A stretch of 64,000 bases of DNA, taken from Flavobacterium noncentrifugens. GTDB taxonomy: Bacteria; Bacteroidota; Bacteroidia; Flavobacteriales; Flavobacteriaceae. The stretch covers positions 620,001 to 684,000 of the forward strand of contig NZ_FNEZ01000002.1 of the NCBI RefSeq assembly GCF_900100375.1, given 5' to 3'. Below the pieces are notes generated by a model. The model did not search any database and was not told the DNA's origin. It saw only the letters and a program-made list of their open reading frames with translations. Made by a program: the position numbers and the translations under genes. Positions 25,549 to 33,626 of this stretch are shown one piece after another (within the stretch, counting starts at the first letter, position 1; the number at the start of each line of letters is the position of its first letter).

Positions 25549-27351
25549 TTATCTAAATCTTTCATCTCTTATATAACCATTATCCTTTAACTCCTGTTTA
25601 AATTTTGCTTCAGATTCAAAAGATTCGACTGCATTTTTTAATTTTTCTTTCATAGTATCAACAACTTGATAGTCAATTGCATCTTGATAAAGTTTTTTTA
25701 AATTATCCAGTAGTTTTAAATAAATGTCCTTTTTTTCTTCGCCGTCACTATCTTTGATTTTTTTAGAAATGTCTATTAATTTTTCGATGCCTTTTTCAAC
25801 TAGTTCATAATTCTTTTTCTCTTGAAGAATCATTGCTATCTCTATGCATATTTGATTGATAGCTATTGCATTAAGTTTATTAACTGCAAATAATAAATCT
25901 AAAATATTTAATGATCCTAAAAATGGAATCTTACAATCAATTTTTTGATAGTAAGTCGCTGAATGTTTAAAAGGAAAGTTGAGATAAGTAATTCGCTTTA
26001 CCTCGGATAACTCAATATAATCCTGAAACGTATTTTCTTTGTAATTATGAACAATATTCAGCAACAAGCATTTTGTACTATTTGTTGTATTCAGTTCTAA
26101 TATTTTCAATTCTACACAATAATAAGTATTAAAAATTTCAGTAAAAAGATGCACTTTTTTGCTAGAAATTAGAATTTCTGCGAATTTACTCAGAACACCA
26201 AGTGGCTCTGTAACTATTTCTGATTTTGTAATGACGTCAATCCGGTTTGATGTTATATAATTTATATTTTCAGGATAAAGCTTTACAATTGCATTTGTGA
26301 TAAATGAATTGTAACCTGAAAGAATTTCCTTTGCCACTTCATCTTCGTTAAACTGTATAGCTTTTTTAAAAAATTTTTCTAGTGTGAAATTTAAATTCCA
26401 AAATTTATATTTTTTTCCAATTAACAGAAAATTAAAATCTTCATCTTCAATATTATTAATAACGATATATTCAAGTTTCAACTGCGCGTACACAATTGAT
26501 GTCGCTAAGTTTTCATTTTTTTCTTTAACTGATAAGTGATAGTAATTGGAAAGGAGGTCGTCAAATTTGTTATAAATTCTTTGAAAATCGATGTAACCTT
26601 TTTTTTTAGTTTTATTCTTAATATTAGTTTCAAAAAAACTGTTGATATTGTCTGTGATTAATTCTAAAGTATAATTGTCATAATCTTTGATTGCGGCTAA
26701 CCCGATTTCATTTAAAATATTAATAGGATCTTTTTGATAAAAAGTTTGAACCTGATTTTCCATCTTCGCGACAAATTCATTAATTACCCAATCTTCATTC
26801 AATTTTTCAAATAATCTTAAAATATGTTTTCTATTTTGAGAACTTCGCAGTAAATAAATTAGACATGGAAAAATCGAAAATGAACTTGTTATAGAAAGCG
26901 TAATTGAGAAAATAAATAAAAAGTTAGTGTAACTATTACCAACTCTAACCTCATTGATGAAAGAAACTGAATATATTAGCAAAGCTACCGTTGAAGTTAA
27001 TAGCGTGAAACAAATTTTAGCGCTTCTACTTTTGAAAAAATCCAAAAAAGCATAACGCCCAAAATATTTATAAAAGATATTAAAAGATAATATTATAAAC
27101 GAAAATGAAATACCTATAAAGATACTTACTGTTCTTAAAATAGATTCAAGTATAAAACTTTGGCTTTTTAAAACAGGGATTACTAATATGAATTCTTGTG
27201 GTAAAAACAATGCTAAACCAATAACAAATACAAAAATTAAGAGAAAAAAAACTTTCCAATCAAAAAAAATATAATCTAAAGGCTTTTCTCTATTGAGTTT
27301 TTCCATATAGTAAGCATAAAATTTCTTTTTGAAAAGATCTTCAATTTCCAT
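25549..27351 (-). CDS. Large membrane protein with long helical cytoplasmic domain, unknown
   Basis: 600 aa from ATG 27351 (MEIEDLFKKKF). Four membrane helices lie in the first ~190 residues (FFLLIFVFVIGLALFLP, VSIFIGISFSFIILSFNIF, ICFTLLTSTVALLIYSVSF, FLFIFSITLSITSSFSIFP). The remaining ~400 residues are soluble, charged and mostly helical. The plan recalls DUF2254-like proteins, but I cannot assign a family. It is very A/T-rich and alone in its transcription unit. An abortive-infection-type membrane effector is possible but unsupported by any motif. Confidence 0.6.
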   Translation of the reverse strand: MEIEDLFKKKFYAYYMEKLNREKPLDYIFFDWKVFFLLIFVFVIGLALFLPQEFILVIPVLKSQSFILESILRTVSIFIGISFSFIILSFNIFYKYFGRYAFLDFFKSRSAKICFTLLTSTVALLIYSVSFINEVRVGNSYTNFLFIFSITLSITSSFSIFPCLIYLLRSSQNRKHILRLFEKLNEDWVINEFVAKMENQVQTFYQKDPINILNEIGLAAIKDYDNYTLELITDNINSFFETNIKNKTKKKGYIDFQRIYNKFDDLLSNYYHLSVKEKNENLATSIVYAQLKLEYIVINNIEDEDFNFLLIGKKYKFWNLNFTLEKFFKKAIQFNEDEVAKEILSGYNSFITNAIVKLYPENINYITSNRIDVITKSEIVTEPLGVLSKFAEILISSKKVHLFTEIFNTYYCVELKILELNTTNSTKCLLLNIVHNYKENTFQDYIELSEVKRITYLNFPFKHSATYYQKIDCKIPFLGSLNILDLLFAVNKLNAIAINQICIEIAMILQEKKNYELVEKGIEKLIDISKKIKDSDGEEKKDIYLKLLDNLKKLYQDAIDYQVVDTMKEKLKNAVESFESEAKFKQELKDNGYIRDERFR

Positions 27352-27492
27352 AATAACAAGGTTTATGCGCAATTTAATTACGCTTGCAGGGAACTATTTA
27401 TAAGCGAACACAATATCGCTTACACGAATATACACATCTATTCGCAGACAATATTTACAAACCACTATATTCAACTAGCAACCGCTTCAGAA

Positions 27493-27521
27493 AACAAAAA
27501 AAGACCGCAACGCAGTCTTTA
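27493..27521 (-). terminator. Terminator of the XRE gene
   Basis: On the minus strand AAAGAC and GTCTTT pair with an 8- to 9-base loop and a following T-run, about 30 bp beyond the stop at 27549. Confidence 0.75.
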
Positions 27522-27548
27522 AAAATGGGCAAAGGTAATATTGGTTGG

Positions 27549-27926
27549 TTATTTTTTGTTTTTTTCGGCTTCAAGTAATCGCTCATAAAGTTTTTTATTT
27601 TCTTCGTAAGCATCAACTAGTTTGTCTAAAGGGTTGAATGTGCAATGGTGTCCGAAATTTACCTGACTGTTTTTCGTATCATTAAAACTATTAAAATAAT
27701 TTATCACTCCTTCTTCTGAGAAGTTTTTTATTGCCTCAACGCTAACACCAAGTGCTTTTGCCACCTCCTCTAGTTTTTCTTCATCAATTGTCTCACTGTT
27801 TTCCATCATAGAAATTGCCTGTTGATTTGTGCCCAGCGCTACTGCCAAAGCTTCCTGTTTCATATCTTTTAATTCGCGAATGCGACTGATTTTTCGGCCT
27901 ATATGGTTTTTGGATGGAGTGTTCAT
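27549..27926 (-). CDS. XRE-family transcriptional regulator
   Basis: 125 aa. The helix-turn-helix covers about residues 10-65 (ISRIRELKDMKQEALAVALG, then QQAISMMENSETIDEEKLEE). The C-terminal ~50 residues contain a coiled-coil-like end (AYEENKKLYERLLEAEKNK) for dimerisation. Single gene with its own terminator. A TACTTTTG motif at 27931-27938 ends only four bases before the ATG, which would give a leaderless or nearly leaderless mRNA. Confidence 0.85.
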   Translation of the reverse strand: MNTPSKNHIGRKISRIRELKDMKQEALAVALGTNQQAISMMENSETIDEEKLEEVAKALGVSVEAIKNFSEEGVINYFNSFNDTKNSQVNFGHHCTFNPLDKLVDAYEENKKLYERLLEAEKNKK

Positions 27927-28092
27927 AATTCAAAAGTATTAATTGTGGTTGAAACGCAGTAAATGTAAAAAACATAAATGAAAATGTAGGATACAGATGG
28001 AAATGATTCGGTACATGAACCGGTCTTTTTTACTTGCAGCCTTTAACAAAAATACAATTTTTCAAATATGTTTTACTTTAAAATTACAAATT

Positions 28093-29811
28093 ATGGATTT
28101 TACTTTGAGAATTCCAAATGACTTGCCGCAGCGGCAGACGTTGGAGCAGGCCATTAAGATTTTACTGACTTATGTTGATGTAGGATCGGTTTACGTTTCC
28201 CGTGGCCATGAGAACGGTATCCCTATCATGGTCACCTTTATACTGAAAAAGAATTGCGGACAAAGCGGCGATGCGGTAGCGCGACTTTCACAGAAAGTAA
28301 CGCGGGCTTATCCTGATTTTACCTTTCATTTCTTTAATGCTACGGTAGCTTCGCAAGAATTTAAAGAGGGCAGGCCGTATTTTTACCGGCATTGTACTTT
28401 GTTAGAGTTGGTATATCACGAGCCTGGCAGTAAAGTGTATTATCCTACTTTTTTCAATGCAAATAAGGTGATTAAGAAGGCTTTTGAGTATACCGGAGAT
28501 AAAAGCATTGCTAAAGACTACGTCATAAAAGCTGATGTCTATATCACTATGGACGATAATCTTGCCGCCGCCAATTATCTCCATAGTGCGTTATGGTATT
28601 TGTATTCGTGTGTCTGCGAAATGACATTGCCTGAAGGGGAAGGCCAGGAAAGTTTGTTGCAACATTATGAACTAGCAGTTGGTGTTGCTCCATCACTCAA
28701 GGCATTCCTTGATAAGCAAGATCCGGATGATAATCAAATCCTCGAAACATTATGCACAGCCGAGCGTTGCTCCAAAGGAAATTATAATATGGCTGCTATT
28801 CCGGTCTCCCTTCTTGAAAAAGCGAAAAGCAAAATCCGATCCATTAAGTGGGAAGCTAGCAAGATTATCAAAAATTATTCAAAGACAATCAAGGCGAAAG
28901 CTGATTACATGAACAACCAATTGTTCCTTGGCAAAGCATTTACAGCAGGCCACCTGCAACTCAATTATATCATGGCGCAGGTGCTGGCAGAAATATGCGG
29001 CATCATTGCCGAATTGCTACCAACGCGTGCCATTTACTGTTTTGGATATACTACTTGCCCTATAAATGAAGAGGGCAAAAAAAGCGGATTCACGAAAGAC
29101 TTTCCGGGCTATCATTTTTATGTATTGGTACACTCCAGGGAAAACCGCGAAGATATAACGGCTTTAATCCAGGCTGCGGTAAGAGACCGATTTGAAGGCA
29201 AACATCGGGTGACTATCCTTATCCACCGGATAAAAAATATTCGGAAGCAAAGCCATAACCAAATGTATTTCTTTGAAAATGTAGTAAACAGAGGCTTGCT
29301 TGTTTACAACGACACGCAGCTACCGGTAAATTTCATACCTGAAGGATTGACCAAGGATCATGACCATTCCAAAACTTTTTGGCAGAATCGTATCATGGCG
29401 GCGACGCAACTGTTGGATTCCGCTGCTGAATTAACCACAAATGACCAGGCACTTTTAAAGAACACTTTATTACACCAGGCCACGGAGCAGGTTGCGTTAG
29501 GGATTATTGAATTGTTTTTGGGCTACCATCCCGCAACACATTCCCTTGCTTGTTTGTTATCGCTTGTTGCATTTACGCAGGAAATTGAAATTCCGTTTGG
29601 TAATACGACCGAGCAGGAGCAACGGCTTTACCAACTGCTTACCGCGCATGTTGGTGCATTGCGCCACTACGACCTGAAGCTTTACCATATCGCCGACAGC
29701 AATGTGCTTTTCGTCCAATGCCAGACTTTTCTTGAAGATGCCAGGCGAATTGGCAACACAGCAATCAAACTTTTAGAATCAACAAATATTCAACTTACTC
29801 AATTATCATAG
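28093..29811 (+). CDS. Tandem NT-HEPN-like protein (degenerate nucleotidyltransferase)
   Basis: 572 aa from ATG 28093 (MDFTLRIPND). It holds two units of the same plan. Unit 2 is clearer: a nucleotidyltransferase-like part (AIYCFGYTTCPINEE, then YHFYVLVHS and FFENVVNRGLLVYND), followed by a HEPN helix bundle (LLHQATEQVALGIIELFLGY, HPATHSL, RLYQLLTAHVGALRHYDLKL). In active relatives the first motif is FGSYARGD and the strand is YDLLVV; here the GS and DxD residues are lost, so catalysis is unlikely. HEPN proteins include RNases of toxin-antitoxin and defence systems. Unit 1 (VYVSRGHENGIPIMVTFIL) is more divergent. Two bases separate it from the next, related gene. Confidence 0.65.
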   Translation: MDFTLRIPNDLPQRQTLEQAIKILLTYVDVGSVYVSRGHENGIPIMVTFILKKNCGQSGDAVARLSQKVTRAYPDFTFHFFNATVASQEFKEGRPYFYRHCTLLELVYHEPGSKVYYPTFFNANKVIKKAFEYTGDKSIAKDYVIKADVYITMDDNLAAANYLHSALWYLYSCVCEMTLPEGEGQESLLQHYELAVGVAPSLKAFLDKQDPDDNQILETLCTAERCSKGNYNMAAIPVSLLEKAKSKIRSIKWEASKIIKNYSKTIKAKADYMNNQLFLGKAFTAGHLQLNYIMAQVLAEICGIIAELLPTRAIYCFGYTTCPINEEGKKSGFTKDFPGYHFYVLVHSRENREDITALIQAAVRDRFEGKHRVTILIHRIKNIRKQSHNQMYFFENVVNRGLLVYNDTQLPVNFIPEGLTKDHDHSKTFWQNRIMAATQLLDSAAELTTNDQALLKNTLLHQATEQVALGIIELFLGYHPATHSLACLLSLVAFTQEIEIPFGNTTEQEQRLYQLLTAHVGALRHYDLKLYHIADSNVLFVQCQTFLEDARRIGNTAIKLLESTNIQLTQLS

Positions 29812-29813
29812 CC

Positions 29814-31058
29814 ATGGAACATACAATCAAAATACCTGAAAACCATCCGGAGCATGCACTTTTATTAAAAACGGTAACTACCTTACTGGAATTTCTTCCA
29901 TTGCATTCGGTTTACGTTTCGACAAACAGTGATTTAACAGATAAAACTATTGTTACCCTGTTTCTTTCGGAATACTGTGAAGAGGAGTCCAATACCATTT
30001 CTCCTTTGGTTGCGAGAGTGTTCGAACCCCTGCCAAACTTTTCGTTTACGCTTTTTGAATATTGGTGGGCAGAATGTCTTTGGAAAGAAGGCAGTCCGTT
30101 TTTTATGCGCCACGCTACAGCGGACGAACTTGTGTATTGTTCGGATCCTGACAACAGGATTTTTAGTACTAAAGATCCCGACATCAAAAAGCGGCTCAGG
30201 AAAGCCACCGTATTTTACGACAACCAACATGTGGAAGCCTCCGGGTTTTTACGGCATGTCACCTTTTACAGCCGTTACGGAAAGCTTGCCGAAGCTGCGT
30301 TCCATCTGCACCAAACATTGCAGGCTACATATTTTATCGTGTCATGGCTGACGACCGGTGATACTTTTACAAATGAAAGTCTGATGGAACAACAGCGGCA
30401 CGTCGCGGATTTTGCACCGTACTTTGGAAAACTGTTTGATCCTGAAAATGCGGAAGAATGGGAGGCGTTGATACAGCTGGACAATTCGTGTAAAGTGGTC
30501 CGTTATGACCACACGCATGAGTTTACGGTGGAAGCAATTGTACTTGCAACAGAAAAAACTGAACTGATGAGAAAGGAGGCTTATAAATTGTTTAAGGAAA
30601 TTATTGCGAAGTGTAAGGCAAAAGGCAATGACGAAGCTAAAGTGATATTGGATGCGCCAGACAGCAATGCGGAAACGACAACAGATGAGCCCGATCGTAT
30701 TGACCTTAATCCCGACGTCCAAAAATTCGCTGATGATTTGACAAGAATTGCATATTTCAGAACCCTGATGCCACACAATTGGAAGCCGGGAATTTTTCAG
30801 GCGAGACTGGAATTTTACAGCTATTCTAATTTGGGCTATGTAATCGGCGACCTTATGAAAATTGCCATGCACACGATTTATAATGATGGCTCACAGAATT
30901 CAGGTGAAGTAATAGATCCGAGCAGCCATGTTGCAAGCTTGCTGGAAGTTATCGATCAGTTGTTGCCGCTAAGTGAATTTGAAATGCTGGATGGCTGCCA
31001 TGAATTGTATTTGAAGCTTGAGGCGGAGAAAAAGACTAAAGAATCAGATTGTCAATAG
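29814..31058 (+). CDS. NT-HEPN-like protein, paralogue of the upstream gene
   Basis: 414 aa. The first ~270 residues follow unit 1 of the upstream protein: LLEFLPLHSVYVSTNSDL, EGSPFFMRHATADELVY (compare GRPYFYRHCTLLELVY), a HEPN-like helix set (AAFHLHQTLQATYFIVSWL) and CKVVRYDHTHEFTVEAIVL. A shorter third helical part completes it. The nucleotidyltransferase residues are missing here as well. The pair is an operon and probably acts as a complex; the target is unknown. Confidence 0.6.
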   Translation: MEHTIKIPENHPEHALLLKTVTTLLEFLPLHSVYVSTNSDLTDKTIVTLFLSEYCEEESNTISPLVARVFEPLPNFSFTLFEYWWAECLWKEGSPFFMRHATADELVYCSDPDNRIFSTKDPDIKKRLRKATVFYDNQHVEASGFLRHVTFYSRYGKLAEAAFHLHQTLQATYFIVSWLTTGDTFTNESLMEQQRHVADFAPYFGKLFDPENAEEWEALIQLDNSCKVVRYDHTHEFTVEAIVLATEKTELMRKEAYKLFKEIIAKCKAKGNDEAKVILDAPDSNAETTTDEPDRIDLNPDVQKFADDLTRIAYFRTLMPHNWKPGIFQARLEFYSYSNLGYVIGDLMKIAMHTIYNDGSQNSGEVIDPSSHVASLLEVIDQLLPLSEFEMLDGCHELYLKLEAEKKTKESDCQ

Positions 31059-31275
31059 CAATCAATAGAATTTGCGTGGCATGAAACTGGATAAATTCGC
31101 CGGTTAAATAAAACCCGCCTTTTTTGTAAACAATCGTCAATAATCCTATTGGGCTAAAACAAAACAAATCAATTTAATATCAATAACAACATAAATTTTT
31201 TGGCGTCAGTCATTACTCTAAGTTAATAAAATTTAATTATTTTCCACTTTTAGTAACTCAGAGTAATTTTTTTTA

Positions 31276-31283
31276 TATATTTG
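31276..31283 (+). promoter_or_regulatory. Candidate -7 element (TATATTTG) of the retron-like unit
   Basis: A perfect TAnnTTTG match directly upstream of the structured leader. It would place the RNA start near 31290. No clear TTG -33 is seen. Confidence 0.5.
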
Positions 31284-31289
31284 TACCAG

Positions 31290-31770
31290 TTCTTTGAAAT
31301 TGTTTCGAGTCTGATATGAGTGAAGTATCCTTATAGCTTAATTTTTTTAAGCAACCCGTATGGGTGAAGTAACGACAACAGCTGTACAGTATCACCGCGC
31401 GACCGCCCTCAAAGCGTGAACCGCCATCGATTCAGAAGGACGCCTCGTGCGAACGTCTGAGGAGAAGCCTGCATTTGAGCAAGTAGTGAAGTAGCCGGAA
31501 ATAAGCGATTAAACGCTTTCCGATGCCGAAATGCCTACAATGAAGCAAGGCTGATGATCTGTTATAAAGCGATTTACATTTAAGCCGCATTTTGAAGTAT
31601 TTCAATTTGACCAAATCGCATTAAAGTTTAAGTCATTGTTCCAAAGTTTTTAATAGGAGCAGAATTTTTAAGGTTGTGAATAGAGAACATTGTCTACGCA
31701 CAGAGTATCAGGCGTTTTTCCGGCATGAGCAGGAACGGAATAGTCCGTTCTGATAACTCAAAAAAAAATA
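31290..31770 (+). ncRNA. Candidate structured RNA (msr-msd-like) of the retron-like unit
   Basis: About 480 bases without a convincing gene but with many perfect stems: GCTTAA/TTAAGC (31336-31352), ACCC/GGGT (31354-31365), CGGAAA..GCG/CGC..TTTCCG (31496-31522), GCGATTT/AAATCGC (31569-31619) enclosing TTGAA/TTCAA (31592-31605), and GAACGGA/TCCGTTC (31733-31750). TGAAGTA recurs at 31321, 31365 and 31486. It is G/C-richer than its flanks. A promoter-like motif precedes it and the reverse transcriptase operon follows, which is the place of a retron RNA template. The boundaries, branching G and msd hairpin are not determined. Confidence 0.5.
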
Positions 31771-31775
31771 CAATT

Positions 31776-32021
31776 ATGTCGAGATTAAAAAGAAATCGAA
31801 ACATTGATGACCTCGTGAACGCGATCGAGGCCGTCAAATCAAAGTGCCAGTGTTCTCTTTCGGAACAAGACTTAACAGTTTTAAATGATGCTATAGCAAG
31901 GCTGCGGCCGCTGAAAAGTAGGAAGGGGTTAACAGACAAACATCTCAAACAAGAGGTTGAAAAAATTGTCGAAGTAATTCTAGTTTATTTTCTACCCACG
32001 CGAAACCAAAGTTCCATTTAG
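31776..32021 (+). CDS. Small charged helical protein of the retron-like unit
   Basis: 81 aa from ATG 31776 (MSRLKRNRNIDDLVNAIEAV). It contains a KCQC pair and alternating charged helices (DAIARLRPLKSRKGL, KHLKQEVEKIVEVIL). Not a known family to me. It lies between the structured leader and the XRE gene (31 bp upstream of it). A longer reading from 31725 would start inside a perfect hairpin and is rejected. Accessory subunit or regulator of the unit is the likely role. Confidence 0.5.
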   Translation: MSRLKRNRNIDDLVNAIEAVKSKCQCSLSEQDLTVLNDAIARLRPLKSRKGLTDKHLKQEVEKIVEVILVYFLPTRNQSSI

Positions 32022-32052
32022 ATTCCGACACACCTTATTTATTTTTTATATC

Positions 32053-32343
32053 ATGGATTTAGGCACAGTCATAAAAAACATTAGAAAAGATCGGCAGCAT
32101 ACTCAATCTGAGCTCGCTGCTCTATGCGATATAACTCAAACTTATTTATCACAGATCGAATCTAACAAAAAAGAACCCAATCTCTCTACCTTGAAGGAGA
32201 TCAGTAGACAGTTGAATATCCCGTTGCCGGTGATGTTTTACATGTCGATAAATGAACAAGACGTTTCTCCCGAGAAAAGAGAAGCGTTCAATTTAATAAA
32301 TTCACCACTTAAAAATTTGATCGGTGACGTCTTCGGATTATAA
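32053..32343 (+). CDS. XRE-type helix-turn-helix protein coupled to the reverse transcriptase
   Basis: 96 aa. The HTH_3 domain fills residues about 5-60 (IRKDRQHTQSELAALCDITQ, then YLSQIESNKKEPNLSTLKEI, LNIPLPVMFYMS). Its last 20 bases overlap the GTG start of the reverse transcriptase, a sign of translational coupling. Published retron surveys describe a type in which an XRE-like protein accompanies the RT (type VI from memory). It could repress the unit or act as its effector or antitoxin part. Confidence 0.8.
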   Translation: MDLGTVIKNIRKDRQHTQSELAALCDITQTYLSQIESNKKEPNLSTLKEISRQLNIPLPVMFYMSINEQDVSPEKREAFNLINSPLKNLIGDVFGL

Positions 32344-33178
32344 GAAAAATCAATTCAAAAGGGTTGCAGCTCTCATAAATATGTCCGTTGATCGGGTTGC
32401 ATTCATCATAGGAAATATTGAAGATTTTTACCGTGAAAAAAGTGAAAAAAAGATCGATAAAAAAACCGGTGATTTTAAATGTTATAAAGACGGTACACTA
32501 AAAATACGCACCATCCACCCGTCACAAGGTGAATTGAAACTGGCACAGCAAAGGTTAAAAAACCGATTTTTTGCGGGAATTCCATTGCCGCATAATGTTC
32601 ATGGAGGTATACGAAAAAAAAGCAATATAACAAATTCTAAAACTCACCAAGGCAATAAATATATTTTGGCTACCGACCTACAAGAGTTTTACCCTTCGAT
32701 TTCTTCAAAAATGGTTTACGATTGTCTTTTGTCGCTTGGAAATAACAGTCACGTTGCAAGTCAAATTACTAAGTTAGTTACCTATAGGCATAAAGTTCCA
32801 CAAGGTGCGCCGACAAGTACGCATGTTTCAAATGTTGTATTTCTAAAAACAGATCTGCTTTTAATCGACTTTTGCAAAAAGCACGGAATTACTTATACGC
32901 GTTATGTTGATGATCTTACATTTTCTTCGCAGCAGGACTTCAGACATTTAATTGCACAAATTCTAGGCATAGTACTTTCAGGCGGTTTTAAATTAAGCTT
33001 TCGCAAAACTCTATACTCAAACGAACAGACAATTACAGGGATTGAAGTGTTTTTGAATAAAATCGATGCCCCGTTAAAAATTATAGAGCGTGCCTTGACG
33101 GAAATAGATATGCCAATCAAACCAGTTACTAATTATTTGGAAAGCATTAGAAGGACTAATAATAAGATCTGGAGATAA
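32324..33178 (+). CDS. Retron-type reverse transcriptase
   Basis: 284 aa. The motifs come in order: a region-X-like NSKTH (residues 104-108, retron consensus NAxxH), motif A with catalytic Asp (ATDLQEFYPSIS, D118), PQGAPTS (159-165), the YVDD catalytic box (194-197) and ITG (237-239), matching the retron region-Y VTG. These set it apart from group II intron and DGR enzymes; no maturase domain follows. The GTG start at 32324 keeps the usual N-terminal helix; ATG 32381 would lose it. Retron RTs reverse-transcribe a neighbouring structured RNA into msDNA and mostly act in anti-phage defence. It is short for the family but complete. Confidence 0.88.
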   Translation: MTSSDYKKNQFKRVAALINMSVDRVAFIIGNIEDFYREKSEKKIDKKTGDFKCYKDGTLKIRTIHPSQGELKLAQQRLKNRFFAGIPLPHNVHGGIRKKSNITNSKTHQGNKYILATDLQEFYPSISSKMVYDCLLSLGNNSHVASQITKLVTYRHKVPQGAPTSTHVSNVVFLKTDLLLIDFCKKHGITYTRYVDDLTFSSQQDFRHLIAQILGIVLSGGFKLSFRKTLYSNEQTITGIEVFLNKIDAPLKIIERALTEIDMPIKPVTNYLESIRRTNNKIWR

Positions 33179-33200
33179 ATCAAATCCTCAGCAAACTCAT

Positions 33201-33390
33201 GTTCCGGTTTTTCTTCGCGTAGAAAAAGGGATTATTACATGATCCCAAAAAGGGAGTTCTGCAAAGAAAAACCAACCCTTTGGCAGCGCTTGTGTTTTTT
33301 TTTTCGGCCGCTTAGGAAAGTGCGCTATCGACGTCTTCGTAAAAAAAAACCGAAACGTGAGTTTCGGTTTTTTTTCCGCGTAGAAAGAGG
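33201..33390. repeat. Left ~190-bp direct repeat of the tRNA-Ser-flanking DNA
   Basis: This stretch aligns with 36931-37128: both start with a GCG(G/T)AGAAAAAGGGATT box, continue with a GATCCCA..GGGAGT(C/T)CTGCAAAG block and CCAACC, and end with a CCGAAAC..GTTTCGG hairpin and AGAAAGAGG. The last box equals the 3' end of tRNA-Ser. It is the likely left att duplicate of the helicase insertion. The open frame at 33239-33463 lies in this repeat and is not a gene. Confidence 0.75.
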
Positions 33391-33391
33391 C

Positions 33392-33473
33392 TGCACTGAC
33401 CTTATTTTGACCCCAGCTATTACTGGTAATTTTAGCATTTTTTTAAACTTGGTACAGCCATAGGTGCAGTGCA
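33392..33473. repeat. Inverted repeat next to the left att copy
   Basis: TGCACTGACCTTAT (33392-33405) and ATAGGTGCAGTGCA (33460-33473) are inverted with two mismatches. They begin one base after the left tRNA-like box and may be a recombinase binding site or a hairpin. Confidence 0.4.
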
Positions 33474-33626
33474 AATTTAAATCTCAAATTTTCTGTAAAA
33501 GTATAAATTTCCGTCAAAAAAGCCCAATGAATTTATTGACTTTTTATGTGGTTTTATGGTTAATATATTAATTAGCAATAGTGTATGTAAATTTTTAATT
33601 TAGCAGGATCAATTAACTTTCTAAAA

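Noticed and set aside
31432-31614. Minus-strand open frame in the retron leader
   Set aside because: The region is dominated by stems, and the translation (MVKLKYFKMRLKCKSL) has no protein-like features; a structured RNA is the simpler reading.
32324-33178. RT as part of a group II intron or a diversity-generating retroelement
   Set aside because: No maturase (X) or HNH domain, no intron RNA domain V seen near it, no template/variable repeat pair, and the retron-type NxxxH and ITG motifs are present.
33239-33463. Open frame of 74 codons after the retron-like unit
   Set aside because: It lies in the direct repeat with the tRNA-like boxes and hairpin; the Arg/Lys/Phe-rich translation comes from A/T runs and stems.
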